From Gammaproteobacteria bacterium (GTDB lineage: Bacteria; Pseudomonadota; Gammaproteobacteria; Eutrophobiales; Eutrophobiaceae): a stretch of 64,000 nucleotides of DNA. Position 1 is the first letter of the stretch; each line of letters starts with the position of its first letter. The position numbers and the translations under genes are program-made. The stretch spans positions 1 through 64,000 of the forward strand of contig JAJFKL010000010.1 in NCBI GenBank assembly GCA_021773235.1, written 5' to 3'. The notes beneath the pieces are model-generated. The model had not been told where the DNA came from and searched no databases. It saw only the letters and a list, made by a program, of their open reading frames with translations. Below, piece after piece: positions 1-9,949 of the stretch.

Positions 1-1
1 C

Positions 2-1669
2 GAAGGTGATCGCAAAACGGTTGAAGATGGTCATGATATTCGACTGGCAGTCAGGGCAAACTGGAGCGAACGTGCCGCTGGCACAAATGCAATAGGCACT
101 GTTCTATCAGTTGGAATGCCAATACAAATTAATACCTCAGAGCACTTTTGCGAAGGGATAAAATCTTGGACTTGCACTGCAATGGTGATCAGAGATCCTG
201 GAAGCCAGGAAATAATAGGCGCTTTGGATCTATCGGGGTTAACAAGTGATTTTAATTATCACACTCAAGCATTGGTTGTCGAAGCTGCTAGTAGGATAGA
301 AAGTAGACTTGTGGGTATAAAATTAGAGGAAAAAAATCGTTTGTTAAATGCAGCAGTCTCGATTTTTTCTTCGCCGACAAATGATGCGTTGATGCTACTG
401 GATAATTCCGGTTATTTGGTTAAAGCAAATGAGAATGTTGCTTCAAATCTCGCAATGCGCGGCGTTGATTTGAAGAATAACGGGAAGAATTTTATAAACG
501 ACCTGAATAATCGCGAGTCAAAAATGCTTGAAGCAGAATGGTTGCGTAATGAATGGGTCGAACCAGTTATGGAAGGACCGGATCAGCTAGGTAGTATGCT
601 AATAATCCCTTCGCCACATGCTGTATATGTAGGGTCATCAAAAAATACGAATAATAGCAAACCACCATCGAGTAATGATAGAAAGTATTTTGAGGATATT
701 ATCGGCTCTAGTACGGCACTGAAAAAAACAATCACCAAAGCCCAACGCCTCGCGACACTTCCTGTGCCAATATTGATACAGGGAGAAACCGGTGTTGGTA
801 AAGAGATGTTTGCCAAAGCTATCCATGCAGCAGGAGCTAATAGTAAAGGACCACTGATAACATTAAATTGCGGTGGATTGTCGCGAGATTTAATTACCAG
901 TGAGTTATTTGGTTACGTCGAAGGTGCTTTTACCGGCGCTGTTCGAGGAGGGAAGAAGGGCAAGATAGAGGCAGCTGATGGGGGTACTCTTTTTCTGGAC
1001 GAGATAGGCGAATTGCCATTAGATATTCAGGCTAATTTTTTGCGTGTACTACAAGAAGGTGAGATATGTCGTCTTGGAGATCATCAGCAACGCAAAGTAA
1101 ATTTTCGAGTGCTTGTTGCAACAAATCGCGATTTAAATCTAGATGTGAAAGAAGGACTTTTTCGCATGGATTTATTTTATCGCATTTCGGTAATAACGCT
1201 TTCTATTCCTAGTTTAAAAGAGCGAGATAATGACGTCGAAATTTTAATAGATTACTTTGCTGACGAAATAGCAAAGCGAGATGGTTCAGAAAGGAAGCAG
1301 TTTGCCTCGGACTTTATCAGAAAACTAAAAAGTTATGATTGGCCTGGTAATATTAGAGAGTTACGCAATATCGTAGAGTGCTCTGTTTTAATGTGCCAGA
1401 CAGATACAGTGACACTTGAAGATTTACCAAGCGAATTTCATAATCAGCCGAAAGGGAATAATGGTGAGGCTTCTCTAAAGGAAATTATTTCGAATGACAG
1501 CAATATTTCTCTTGACGATGCAGAGAGGCTTATCATCATTTCTGCAATTAAATCTAATAATGGAAACTTAACAAAGACCGCTAATCACCTAGGAATGGCA
1601 AAGAGCACTTTATACTTAAAGCTAAAAAAACATGGCTTAGATAGAAATTCAAAAATGATTCAAGGTTAG
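2..1669 (+). CDS. Sigma-54-dependent activator, AcoR-like (5' end outside window)
   Basis: The reading frame is open from base 2 through the internal ATG at 116, so the gene starts before the window. The part before that ATG encodes a GAF-type segment with W-S-E-R and G-T-N-A-I-G-T, continuing into E-H-F-C, as in AcoR-family regulators. An AAA+ sigma-54 domain follows: Walker A GETGVGKE near 782, the sigma-54 contact motif GAFTGA near 923, and GTLFLDEIGEL as Walker B. A Fis-type helix-turn-helix ends the protein. Such proteins switch on sigma-54 promoters in response to a small molecule such as an alcohol, aldehyde or acetoin. The quinoprotein accessory genes directly downstream suggest that it controls a PQQ-dependent alcohol oxidation system (inference). 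The family call is firm, the effector unknown. Confidence 0.93.
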   Translation, partial: EGDRKTVEDGHDIRLAVRANWSERAAGTNAIGTVLSVGMPIQINTSEHFCEGIKSWTCTAMVIRDPGSQEIIGALDLSGLTSDFNYHTQALVVEAASRIESRLVGIKLEEKNRLLNAAVSIFSSPTNDALMLLDNSGYLVKANENVASNLAMRGVDLKNNGKNFINDLNNRESKMLEAEWLRNEWVEPVMEGPDQLGSMLIIPSPHAVYVGSSKNTNNSKPPSSNDRKYFEDIIGSSTALKKTITKAQRLATLPVPILIQGETGVGKEMFAKAIHAAGANSKGPLITLNCGGLSRDLITSELFGYVEGAFTGAVRGGKKGKIEAADGGTLFLDEIGELPLDIQANFLRVLQEGEICRLGDHQQRKVNFRVLVATNRDLNLDVKEGLFRMDLFYRISVITLSIPSLKERDNDVEILIDYFADEIAKRDGSERKQFASDFIRKLKSYDWPGNIRELRNIVECSVLMCQTDTVTLEDLPSEFHNQPKGNNGEASLKEIISNDSNISLDDAERLIIISAIKSNNGNLTKTANHLGMAKSTLYLKLKKHGLDRNSKMIQG

Positions 1670-1761
1670 AGGTTTATTGTAAATATAACCTTATTATTTG
1701 TAGCGCATATAATTATCTAGTTAATATGAAACTCTTAATAACATTTCCTTACTAACAAAGC

Positions 1762-2580
1762 ATGACGAACTCAAAACAATTAAAGATACATTCAATTCTA
1801 AAGACAAATAAGCCATTGCAGCCGGCGTTTAAAATTATTTTTAACCTATTGCTATTAGCAACTGTCAATATTGCTTATGGTCAACCAATAGTTGACCCAT
1901 TAGATTCGCCGAGTTGGGATCTGGTTCATAAACTCATTTTATCTAATGAAGCCGTCGTCTTTGATGACCGGGTTAAGGTTGTTGTGCCTGATATGGCTGA
2001 AGACCCGATGAATGTTCCTGTTTCTGTTAATGTTGATGGTATTGGTGAAATAGAAGAGATCAGGTTGTTTGCTGATCTAAATCCGATCAAGGAGATTCTG
2101 AACTTTCACCCGGGTAAAATAGAACCTTTCATAGCTTTTCGTTTCAAAGTTCAGCAATCCACACCAGTGCGAGCAGCCGCTCGTACAAAAGATGGAGTGT
2201 GGCATGTCGGTGGGAGCTGGCTAGATGCTACCGGCGGTGGTTGTACCGCACCTAGTATGGGCCGTACTTTAGACAATTGGGTAGATACCTTAGGAGATGT
2301 TAAATCACGTCTTTGGTCTAGAGCAGATCGCCCCGACAGACTACGTTTTCGAATTATGCATCCTATGGATACCGGTCTCGCACCGGGTATTCCGGAGTTT
2401 TATATTGAAACTCTAGAGTTAAAAGACAAACATGGTGAGTTGTTAGCCCATATTGAATCCTATCAACCAGTAAGTGAAAACCCTTTTTTCAGTGTCGATC
2501 TTGAAAGTAAGCTATTCGAAGGGATTGTCCTGTATGGCCGCGATAATAGCGGCAACCTGATAAATCAAGTATTACAATAA
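1762..2580 (+). CDS. Quinoprotein dehydrogenase-associated SoxYZ-like carrier protein
   Basis: This 272-residue exported protein has a hydrophobic segment at about residues 24-40 ending near A-Y-G, consistent with a signal peptide. The middle carries a SoxY-like domain that includes the swinging-arm motif G-G-G-C-T, with the cysteine near residue 161. The C-terminal third has the SoxZ-like immunoglobulin fold pattern (R-I-M-H-P-M-D-T-G). In sulfur oxidation SoxYZ carries the substrate on this cysteine. The fused single-chain variant is known next to PQQ dehydrogenases, but its substrate is not established. It lies between the sigma-54 activator and the metallohydrolase and near the pqq cluster, which matches that family setting. 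Family confidence is high, biochemical role open. Confidence 0.85.
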   Translation: MTNSKQLKIHSILKTNKPLQPAFKIIFNLLLLATVNIAYGQPIVDPLDSPSWDLVHKLILSNEAVVFDDRVKVVVPDMAEDPMNVPVSVNVDGIGEIEEIRLFADLNPIKEILNFHPGKIEPFIAFRFKVQQSTPVRAAARTKDGVWHVGGSWLDATGGGCTAPSMGRTLDNWVDTLGDVKSRLWSRADRPDRLRFRIMHPMDTGLAPGIPEFYIETLELKDKHGELLAHIESYQPVSENPFFSVDLESKLFEGIVLYGRDNSGNLINQVLQ

Positions 2581-2640
2581 TTCTGGTTCTATTTAGATTA
2601 TTTAGTATTGCCACGCAAAACTTTTCGAGTTAATTTCAAA

Positions 2641-3627
2641 ATGACTATTTCAAGCAATCTTTCTTCGTTCAGACAAATGCATACTGATTATATAAAACGA
2701 CTGTTTAAAACAATTCTACTTGTGATAGTACTGAGTTTGTTCAATTTACAATTAATCAATGCGAGTGAACTTGATTATGAATTGGTGGCTGAACCAGTAG
2801 GAGAGGGGACTTATGTCTTTATCGGTTCAACCAAGTACTTTTCGAAAAAGAACGGCGGAAATATAGCGAATGCTGCTTATATCGTCACTAATGGAGGTGT
2901 AATAGTAATTGATACTGGTTCATCGTATCAGTATGGCAAACAGATGCGCGAATACATCGAGTCAACTACTGGCATGTCTATTATTAAAGTATTTAATACT
3001 CATCATCACCCCGATCACTTCCTAGGTAATCAAGCGTTTAAAGACGTACCGATTGCCAGCTTGCAAGGAATAGTTAATACAATAGATTCACAAGGCGAGG
3101 CGCTTAATACGAATCTATATGCTTTGGTTGGTGATTGGATGAAAGAAACCGTAGCCTATTCACCAACTGAAGTGATTGCTCCTGGAAAAATGACGGTTGG
3201 CGGACATGAAATTGAAATAATCGCATTGAATGGACACACTGATTCCGATATGGCAATTTATGATCATACTACCGGTGTGTTGTTCGCGGGTGATTTGATA
3301 TTTCATGATAGAACGCCAGCAGTTGCTAATGCCAATATTCAAAACTGGCTAAACAGTATCAGACAGTTACAAGAACTGGATTACAAATATTTGATAGCAG
3401 GCCATGGTCCGGTGACGACTGATCAACATGCGATGCTTCAAACGAATGATTATCTTTCCTGGTTACATGAGACCTTACAGTCCGCTTTAGATAAAGGTTT
3501 AGATATTAGTGAGGCATTACAATTGGAATTGCCTAAAAGATTCCAAGCTTTAGACATTCTCCATGAAGAATACAAACGAGGGGTTCTTCAACTCTATCCA
3601 AGCATGGAACAAGCTTACTTTGAGTGA
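2641..3627 (+). CDS. Quinoprotein relay system zinc metallohydrolase (SoxH-like)
   Basis: A metallo-beta-lactamase-fold protein with the zinc motif H-H-H-P-D-H at 3001-3018, later ligands in the G-H-T-D-S-D and F-A-G-D-L segments, and a final A-G-H-G. An N-terminal signal sequence (about residues 10-40, rich in L, I and V) predicts export to the periplasm. The frame opens with TTG at 2608, but ATG codons at 2641 and 2677 fit the signal peptide better. I chose 2641, and 2677 is equally possible because neither has a strong ribosome site. It follows the SoxYZ-like carrier by about 60 bases and is probably co-transcribed. The pair is typical of quinoprotein dehydrogenase loci. The physiological substrate is unknown. 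Confidence 0.85.
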   Translation: MTISSNLSSFRQMHTDYIKRLFKTILLVIVLSLFNLQLINASELDYELVAEPVGEGTYVFIGSTKYFSKKNGGNIANAAYIVTNGGVIVIDTGSSYQYGKQMREYIESTTGMSIIKVFNTHHHPDHFLGNQAFKDVPIASLQGIVNTIDSQGEALNTNLYALVGDWMKETVAYSPTEVIAPGKMTVGGHEIEIIALNGHTDSDMAIYDHTTGVLFAGDLIFHDRTPAVANANIQNWLNSIRQLQELDYKYLIAGHGPVTTDQHAMLQTNDYLSWLHETLQSALDKGLDISEALQLELPKRFQALDILHEEYKRGVLQLYPSMEQAYFE

Positions 3628-4220
3628 ACGTTATTAACCTATAATCAGTGTCCTCAGAACTAAAATATTTACAAAACTGAATTCTTATTAAATATAAAGG
3701 GCTTTTCATACTTATTTTCAATTTCATCGTCTTAAATTCATTCCTCAAGAATTTTAAGTAAATAATTTTTCACAAAACACTGACAATGAATATTAATAGA
3801 GCTGATCTAAAAATACACAGAATATACGTAAGCTGTTGTAATATAAAGAGAAAATTAATTAGTTGTTATTTCGCAACAATTGTTGATTTAAATATAACTG
3901 CTTTGTGAGTATTAGTAATACTCAACGAAGCGTTCAGCTAACGATAATAGGGCGTGGAGAGTTCTTGTTGTTTTATAACAACGATTTAATAGAGCTAAGA
4001 TGATTGTTGTTTTAATATCAATAAAGGTTTGCAACACACAGAAATCTGTAGTATTTTTACCCCCATCTTATAAATAGCTTCATTAGCTGTATTAAGGTTT
4101 AGCTTCAAAAGACTTGTTTAACTAAAGAATTAGGGGAAACGAGGCTGGGGAGGCCAATTTTTATCTCTAGAGATGTAAATTATAAAATTATTTGTATTAT
4201 TCTTAAGGAGGATATACAGA
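3628..4220. promoter_or_regulatory. 593-bp non-coding leader of the porin gene with four inverted repeats
   Basis: No convincing gene lies here. The sequence is AT-rich and holds perfect dyads: CAACAATTGTTG at 3874-3885, TGAGTATTAGTAATACTCA at 3906-3924, GTTGTTTTATAACAAC at 3967-3982, and ACAGAAATCTGT at 4038-4049. The GTTGTT/AACAAC core recurs around the first and third dyad, which suggests repeated binding of one dimeric regulator. A strong ribosome site, AAGGAGG at 4205-4211, stands before the GTG start of the porin at 4221. Which protein binds is not known. A long untranslated leader with small-RNA control, common for porins, is an alternative reading of the stem-forming repeats. Confidence 0.5.
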
Positions 4221-5534
4221 GTGAATAAATCTAAATTAATAAAAAGAGCAAGTATCGTAGCTATGGCTGCAATGCTTCCTCTATCACAAGTAGCAACAGC
4301 TGGAGAAGTTAATATCTCAGGCTGGGTTAACGAAGAAATGTTTGCCTATGATGATGGCAATACAAGCGACATAATTGCTGCTGAAGCTAATGGTATTACA
4401 CTGGGTACGCGTCTACAGTTCGCAGGTACGCAAGAACTACCTAACACTGGTTTGACGGCTGGTTTTGAATTCTCAGTTGAACCAGGTGGTCTTACACCAC
4501 TATTGTCTATCACGCAGGCAACTGGTGGCGACAATAATACAGCTTTCACTTCAGTTAACTTACTTTCCAGTAGTGTAAATATTGCTGGTGGTTTTGGTAA
4601 AATAACTTTAGGTACACAGTCAATGCCTACTGATAACATCGGTGTATTATCTGATCCTTCATTAACCCTATGGGCTGGCGTATCACCAGTGTTCCGTGGT
4701 AATGGCTTGACCATTCAAGGTTTGGGTGCTGGTGCATCAAATACAACTTGGTCATCATTCTTGCAGTGTTTGACCACTCCTGGCTTGGGTATTGGTTTTG
4801 ACTGTAATGGTGTTTATCGTACTGGTATTCGTTATGACTTACCTGCATTCGCTGGTGTTAAGATTGCTGTTGGTTATGCTAACGACGATATCTATGATAT
4901 TTCTTTGAATCACTCTGGCTCAATTGCTGGTCTTAATACTGTAATTGGTATGGGTTATGCCATAAACCAAGGCGGTGGTGGTTCTAATGTCGGTGGTAGC
5001 GAATCTGAAGTGTTTCAAGTGCAAGGTGGTTTGATGGACCCTGGTACAGGTATCTTCGGTTCTGTAGCTTATATGAACGACGAAGCTGATGGTGCTACCG
5101 CAGGAACAGGCGATGAAGCAGATTCATACTACATCAAAGCTGGTATTAAGCGTGCATTCAACAGTTTGGGTGATACAGCAATAGCTTTCACATACGGTTC
5201 ATATAATGATATGTATGGTACAGCGAACGTTGCATCAGCTGCAGGATCTGCTGTTGTCACATCAAACGCAACTTTAGTTGGTACCACTCTAACTAGTACT
5301 GGTGCTGCAACAACAACAGCTGCTACATCTTTTTCTGCTGGTGGTGTAACTGGTTCTGAAGTTGAACGCCTTGGCATATCTATTACCCAATACTTTGGTG
5401 CTGGATTTCAGATCTATGGTACATGGGAACAGCTTGACCTAGATGTTGACTGTAGTACTGCTGCTTGTACTACCGCTTATGGTGGTGCTGATGAAGTTGA
5501 CATGTTTGCACTAGGCGCAACTTACTTCTTCTAA
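4221..5534 (+). CDS. Gram-negative outer-membrane porin
   Basis: A 437-residue protein with a signal peptide (K-R-A-S then hydrophobic residues, cleavage expected after A-T-A-G), glycine- and aromatic-rich amphipathic strands, and a C-terminal F-A-L-G-A-T-Y-F-F. That terminal phenylalanine is the classic signal for outer-membrane beta-barrel insertion. This matches general trimeric porins of proteobacteria. A loop segment around residues 340-375 is rich in alanine, threonine and serine and may be a variable surface loop. The start is GTG preceded by AAGGAGG. It is a single-gene unit with a strong terminator behind it, and its codons look more GC-rich and regular than its neighbours, consistent with high expression (inference). 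Specificity cannot be read from the sequence. Confidence 0.9.
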   Translation: MNKSKLIKRASIVAMAAMLPLSQVATAGEVNISGWVNEEMFAYDDGNTSDIIAAEANGITLGTRLQFAGTQELPNTGLTAGFEFSVEPGGLTPLLSITQATGGDNNTAFTSVNLLSSSVNIAGGFGKITLGTQSMPTDNIGVLSDPSLTLWAGVSPVFRGNGLTIQGLGAGASNTTWSSFLQCLTTPGLGIGFDCNGVYRTGIRYDLPAFAGVKIAVGYANDDIYDISLNHSGSIAGLNTVIGMGYAINQGGGGSNVGGSESEVFQVQGGLMDPGTGIFGSVAYMNDEADGATAGTGDEADSYYIKAGIKRAFNSLGDTAIAFTYGSYNDMYGTANVASAAGSAVVTSNATLVGTTLTSTGAATTTAATSFSAGGVTGSEVERLGISITQYFGAGFQIYGTWEQLDLDVDCSTAACTTAYGGADEVDMFALGATYFF

Positions 5535-5582
5535 TACTTTAATATAAGGTACGAAGATTAAGTTAAGCTATATAGTTGTATG

Positions 5583-5608
5583 AAAAAGGCCTCTTAGGAG
5601 GCCTTTTT
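5583..5608 (+). terminator. Rho-independent terminator of the porin gene
   Basis: An 11-bp perfect stem (5583-5593 with 5598-5608) closes a TTAG loop. Its GC core GGCCTC/GAGGCC is followed by a run of seven T residues ending at 5610. It sits about 50 bases after the porin stop codon. The A-rich 5' arm makes it potentially bidirectional. Confidence 0.95.
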
Positions 5609-5762
5609 TTATTACTATTATTTATTTCTATAAATTACAATTAGTTGACGAATCACAATATAGAAGTGATTAATCTTTTTTCATTAACTGGCGGTTTGTT
5701 GTAAACTTCACGGCTATTTGAAACTCTAAGTCAATCAGCCAAGACAATAATCACTCTATAAA

Positions 5763-6710
5763 ATGAAAAGCATTCAAAATCAATTATATACGCTATTTTT
5801 TATCTCTCTAGTAGTAATTTCAAACACCTTGTTTGCGGCTAGCTTTTTTGATGAAGAAGAAGATATTATTTGGCAAGGCGCGCCTAATAATTACTTTAAG
5901 TATGATGACCAAGACAGTACAAAGTATGGTAAAAATGAGCATCCAGTTGAGCTTGAAGAAAAAGAAATTATTGATGCATTAACTGGGTTGGAGTTTACGG
6001 AAACAAGCATTTTAAATGTAGAGACAGATGTTTCAGTTTTTTCATATTCACAAGTTCGTCTCCTCGCTGAATATTTATCAAAAGGATTATTAAAGGCAAA
6101 ATCAGGGCAAGATATTATTTTTGTTGTAGGTGGTAAGCGATCAAAATTAATTGTTTTAAAAACAAAAACATTTCTCACTGGTAGAGCATTTTACAAGGAT
6201 AATAAATTAAATATTATCATTGGTGAATATGATTTCGCTAGAAATGCAGCATTTGAAACTGTACTGGATCCCGGTGATACAGGCGAAATTGCTTATAACT
6301 TCAGTTTTGGTAGTAGGACAAGTAGATCAAAAAATTTCGAAGAAAATATCAACAGAATTTCTGGTGTTTCTCAAAAGCTAATTAAGAAAAAACCTCGACA
6401 AGACTGGTTCGAAATTGATATTAAACTAGCTGCTGAATCATACATAGCTAACAAGAAAGTAAAAGAGAACCCAGTAACAAATCAAGATCGAGCTTTGAAA
6501 ATTGAAGCAGCTAAACTTGCTAAACAAAGGCGGGAAATGCGTGCTGAAATGGCGCGAATCAGAAAGGATATGAGTAAACAAGACAATTCTTCATCAACAA
6601 CAAGAAGTATAGAAGAACGCATTACGACTCTGGATGAGTTACTTTCAAAAGAGTTAATATCGCAAGAAGAATATGCTGTTAAAAGAAAAGAAATATTGAA
6701 TGATATATAA
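5763..6710 (+). CDS. Exported protein of unknown function with C-terminal SHOCT-like motif
   Basis: I do not recognise the full protein. It has a signal peptide of about 25 residues (I-S-L-V-V-I-S-N-T-L-F-A-A) and a mixed globular domain at about 40-210. A charged, probably coiled-coil stretch rich in K, R, E and A follows at about 225-275. The last 35 residues match the SHOCT pattern of short C-terminal helices (I-T-T-L-D-E-L-L-S-K-E-L-I-S-Q-E-E-Y). SHOCT motifs are thought to mediate oligomerisation. The gene stands between the porin terminator and pip, and could share a transcript with pip-folP, since only 26 bases separate them. Confidence 0.6.
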   Translation: MKSIQNQLYTLFFISLVVISNTLFAASFFDEEEDIIWQGAPNNYFKYDDQDSTKYGKNEHPVELEEKEIIDALTGLEFTETSILNVETDVSVFSYSQVRLLAEYLSKGLLKAKSGQDIIFVVGGKRSKLIVLKTKTFLTGRAFYKDNKLNIIIGEYDFARNAAFETVLDPGDTGEIAYNFSFGSRTSRSKNFEENINRISGVSQKLIKKKPRQDWFEIDIKLAAESYIANKKVKENPVTNQDRALKIEAAKLAKQRREMRAEMARIRKDMSKQDNSSSTTRSIEERITTLDELLSKELISQEEYAVKRKEILNDI

Positions 6711-6736
6711 GCGCTTATTTATAAATTCTGATTGAA

Positions 6737-7684
6737 TTGAAAACACTATATGCAGAAATAGAGCCTTTTGAAACAGGTTATCTAAAAACACAATCAACTC
6801 ACAAAATATATTATGAGCAGGTGGGTAACCCCAATGCCCCAGCTATAATATTTCTACATGGTGGTCCTGGTTCCGGTTGTAACGAGAATCATCGACGTTA
6901 CTTTAATCCAGATAAATATAGGATTATATTATTCGACCAGCGTGGTTGTAACAGGTCAACGCCAAATGGCTGTGTTGAAGATAATTCAACACAAGATATT
7001 CAAAATGATATTGAATCGATACGAAAAACGTTAAACATTGATAAATGGACTCTGTTTGGTGGTTCATGGGGTGCTACATTGGCGTTGCTTTATGCGGAAC
7101 AATATCCACAGCATGTCACAGGAATTATTTTACGAGGTACATTTCTGGCAAGACAGTGTGATTTTGACTGGTTTGCCAAATCAGGTGTAAATAAAATTTT
7201 TCCAGATCATTGGCAGGAGTTTATTACTCTCTTTGATGAAGCTGAAAAGAAGAATATATTAGCTACCTTGTATCAACGAGTTTTTTCAGACAATCAAGAG
7301 CTACAACTAGAGGCCGCGAAGGCATGGGCATTGTGGGCGGGCAGGGTTGTTACCCACAGTTTTGTTGAAGACTATGTGCTTGATGTAGAAGATATAGATA
7401 AGCTAATCAATGAAGCTAAGATTGAAATGCATTACGCTAAAAACAAGTATTTTATTAGCGAAAGTGAAATCATGGAAAATATCGCACAGGTCCCCGTTGT
7501 TCCAACGAGCATAATTCATGGACGTAAAGACTTAACCTGTCTTCCAGAATCATCATGGCTAGTGCATCAGGCTTTGCCAAGCTCAAAACTTATCATTGTT
7601 AATGACGCGGGTCATCTAGCAGGTGAGCCTGCAATGATAGATGCGTTAATAACAGCAACAGATAAAATGATTGGTGATATTTAA
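6737..7684 (+). CDS. pip: Proline iminopeptidase (prolyl aminopeptidase)
   Basis: An alpha/beta-hydrolase of 315 residues, the usual length for peptidase family S33. It shows the oxyanion motif H-G-G-P-G-S-G, the nucleophile elbow G-G-S-W-G-A around 7060, and the acid and histidine segments G-R-K-D-L and D-A-G-H. The N-terminal Y-x-E-I-E-P-F-x-x-G-x-L is the family signature. It releases N-terminal proline from peptides in the cytoplasm. The start is TTG at 6737, since no ATG precedes the conserved N-terminus. The stop overlaps the folP start (TAATG), implying translational coupling. Confidence 0.95.
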   Translation: MKTLYAEIEPFETGYLKTQSTHKIYYEQVGNPNAPAIIFLHGGPGSGCNENHRRYFNPDKYRIILFDQRGCNRSTPNGCVEDNSTQDIQNDIESIRKTLNIDKWTLFGGSWGATLALLYAEQYPQHVTGIILRGTFLARQCDFDWFAKSGVNKIFPDHWQEFITLFDEAEKKNILATLYQRVFSDNQELQLEAAKAWALWAGRVVTHSFVEDYVLDVEDIDKLINEAKIEMHYAKNKYFISESEIMENIAQVPVVPTSIIHGRKDLTCLPESSWLVHQALPSSKLIIVNDAGHLAGEPAMIDALITATDKMIGDI

Positions 7685-8511
7685 TGAGCATCCTATCTCA
7701 TGACGGACCTTTAATTATGGGTATTCTTAATGCCACTCCCGATAGCTTTTCTGACGGCGGACAGTTTAATAATATTGAAGCAGCGATTAATCATGGTAAA
7801 AGGATGATTGATGAAGGCGCTGATATTATTGATATAGGTGGTGAATCAACAAGACCTGGATCTGAGCGTGTTAGTGTACAAGATCAGATCGAAAGAGTAA
7901 TACCTATCATAAATGCAATTAGCGAGACGCTACCTGATCATGTCGAGATTAGTATTGATACTACGCGATCAAAAGTAGCTGAAGCAGCACTTAACTCTGG
8001 TGCTACTATCGTTAATGATGTTTCAGGTGGCAATGACGATCCTGACATAATCAGTTTGTGTGCGGATAAGAAATGTCCCTATATTATTATGCATATGTTA
8101 GGTTCACCTGAAACAATGCAATCTGCTCCAGTTTACAATAATGTTGTTGAAGACATAAAAATATTCTTAGAAACGAGAATAGAAGATTGTATAAAAGCGG
8201 GCATTGATAAAAATAATATTGTTATCGATCCAGGCATTGGGTTTGGTAAGACACGCGAACACAATTTATCATTGTTGAAAGATTTAGAATCGTTTGTAGA
8301 TACTGAGCATCCAGTTTTACTAGGCACTAGTAGAAAACGATTTATGGGTAGCATATGTTCGGTGAATACAGCCGATGAGCTGATAGGGGCGACAGCTGCA
8401 ACAACAGCATTGGGTGTTCAAGCGGGTGTTAAAATATTTCGTGTTCATGATGTAAAACCGAACAGGCAAGCAGCAGATGTTGCCTGGTCGATTTTGAATC
8501 AAGCTAGTTAG
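7684..8511 (+). CDS. folP: Dihydropteroate synthase (folate pathway)
   Basis: FolP condenses p-aminobenzoate with hydroxymethyl-dihydropterin diphosphate. The 275-residue TIM barrel carries the signatures [16 protein letters not shown] at the N-terminus, [11 protein letters not shown], and D-P-G-I-G-F-G-K-T for phosphate and pterin binding. In many gammaproteobacteria folP lies between ftsH and glmM, but here it is coupled to pip. Its last four bases overlap the end of pqqE on the opposite strand. A second, distant DHPS-fold protein is encoded at 12119-13597, so folate and methanopterin branches sit close together. Confidence 0.97.
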   Translation: MSILSHDGPLIMGILNATPDSFSDGGQFNNIEAAINHGKRMIDEGADIIDIGGESTRPGSERVSVQDQIERVIPIINAISETLPDHVEISIDTTRSKVAEAALNSGATIVNDVSGGNDDPDIISLCADKKCPYIIMHMLGSPETMQSAPVYNNVVEDIKIFLETRIEDCIKAGIDKNNIVIDPGIGFGKTREHNLSLLKDLESFVDTEHPVLLGTSRKRFMGSICSVNTADELIGATAATTALGVQAGVKIFRVHDVKPNRQAADVAWSILNQAS

Positions 8512-9671
8512 ATCGTCTCAGTAGTTTTCTTTTTAATGATCTCTTTTGAGTTTTTCATGTTCCTGAAAAGAACGGGTCTTTCTTCAAGTTCAGGTGTGCC
8601 TGCGATTCTGCCAATATCTTCTACAGTATCAACAACTTTCTGGTGATGAGGTGATTTGCTGCAGACAGGATCGGCATTAGTTGCATCACCCGTAAGCATA
8701 AAGGCTTGACACCGACATCCTCCTAAATCTTTTTCCTTTTCAGGACAGGTTCGACAAGGATCTTTCATCCAGTCCAATCCACGGAATTTATTGAAGTCAG
8801 GTGAGTCGTTCCATATCCAGTCAATACTGTGATCTTGCACGCTAGGAAGTTCAAGTCCCGGTAACTGGCGTGCGGCATGACAAGGTAAAGCAAGCCCATC
8901 TGGAGTGATGGTCAGAAAAATTGCTCCCCATCCATCCATACATTTTTTGGGTCTGTCTTCGAAATAATCAGGAATGACATAAAATATTTTCATTTTACCC
9001 TTTAGCTTTTCCTGAAATTCTTTCGTAACTAATTCAGCATTGGCTAATTGCTCTCGGGTTGGAATGAGATAATCTTTATTGTGAAAGGCCCAGCCATAAT
9101 ACTGTGTCGTTGCTAATTCTACGTAGTCCGCATCAAGTGTTACAGCAAGGTCAAGAATCTCTCTGACGTAGGGTTCATTCTGTCGATGCAATACAAAACA
9201 CAATACCATAGGATAGCCATGTTTTTTCACAGCGCGTGCCATTTCCAGTTTGTGTTCGAAGGCATCTGTTCCGGCGATTAGGTCATTTAAATCGGCACTG
9301 CTCGCTTGAAAACTAACTTGGATATGATCCAGACCGGCCTTCTTAAACGCAGCGACCCTTTTTTCATCCATGCCGAGGCCTGATGTGATCAGGTTTGTGT
9401 AGAAGCCAAGTTGTCTCGCTTCGGCGATTAATTCTTCTAAGTCGGGTCGCGTTAACGGTTCTCCGCCAGAGAAGCCCAACTGAGTAGCACCCATTTTGCG
9501 CGCTTCACGCATGACCCGTATCCAGTCATCAGTACTAAGTTCCTTCTTAAAATTCGCCATTTCCACAGGGTTAGAACAGTAGGGGCATTGCAATGGACAG
9601 GCATATGTGAGTTCACATAGTAACCAGAGTGGTGGGTTGACCTTATTTGTATTTGATCCAGCCGTTTTCAT
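8508..9671 (-). CDS. pqqE: PQQ biosynthesis radical SAM enzyme PqqE
   Basis: PqqE forms the carbon-carbon cross-link between the glutamate and tyrosine of the PqqA peptide, the first chemical step of PQQ synthesis. The 387-residue protein has the radical-SAM motif C-P-L-Q-C-P-Y-C near residues 24-31. It also has the SPASM-domain cysteines in the C-terminal third ([20 protein letters not shown]). Its start overlaps the end of pqqD by 29 bases, so translation is probably coupled, matching the physical PqqD-PqqE partnership known for this pathway. It is the last gene of the minus-strand pqq operon. Confidence 0.97.
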   Translation of the reverse strand: MKTAGSNTNKVNPPLWLLCELTYACPLQCPYCSNPVEMANFKKELSTDDWIRVMREARKMGATQLGFSGGEPLTRPDLEELIAEARQLGFYTNLITSGLGMDEKRVAAFKKAGLDHIQVSFQASSADLNDLIAGTDAFEHKLEMARAVKKHGYPMVLCFVLHRQNEPYVREILDLAVTLDADYVELATTQYYGWAFHNKDYLIPTREQLANAELVTKEFQEKLKGKMKIFYVIPDYFEDRPKKCMDGWGAIFLTITPDGLALPCHAARQLPGLELPSVQDHSIDWIWNDSPDFNKFRGLDWMKDPCRTCPEKEKDLGGCRCQAFMLTGDATNADPVCSKSPHHQKVVDTVEDIGRIAGTPELEERPVLFRNMKNSKEIIKKKTTETI

Positions 9672-9936
9672 GAGCGACCTCCAGGAATTTATTTACGTCG
9701 TTATCAAGTTCAGCATCGGGGTATAGTTGTTGCAATTTATTAATGATTGCACTTACATCGTTTTCTCCGTCGCATAATTTTAGTATCTCAGCAGAGCTGT
9801 TACCAAGCTTCACCATACCTTCCGGGTACAGAATTACATGGCAATCCTGTACTTCTTCCCACTGAAACCTGTGTGAGGGCGCTATTGTAGGGATGGTTTC
9901 AAGCGTAAGTTTCTCATTTACATCGTCATTCAGCAT
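9643..9936 (-). CDS. pqqD: PQQ biosynthesis peptide chaperone PqqD
   Basis: A 97-residue RiPP-recognition-element protein that binds the PqqA precursor and delivers it to PqqE. Recognisable features are [11 protein letters not shown] followed by Y-P-E-G-M-V-K-L-G and the helical [11 protein letters not shown] pattern of the winged-helix fold. It sits in the standard order between pqqC (14-base gap) and pqqE (overlap). Confidence 0.95.
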   Translation of the reverse strand: MLNDDVNEKLTLETIPTIAPSHRFQWEEVQDCHVILYPEGMVKLGNSSAEILKLCDGENDVSAIINKLQQLYPDAELDNDVNKFLEVAHENGWIKYK

Positions 9937-9949
9937 GTTTCTTCCTTAC

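Noticed and set aside
3533-3748. 71-codon minus-strand frame at the end of the metallohydrolase gene
   Set aside because: Mostly antisense to the real gene and of unremarkable composition.
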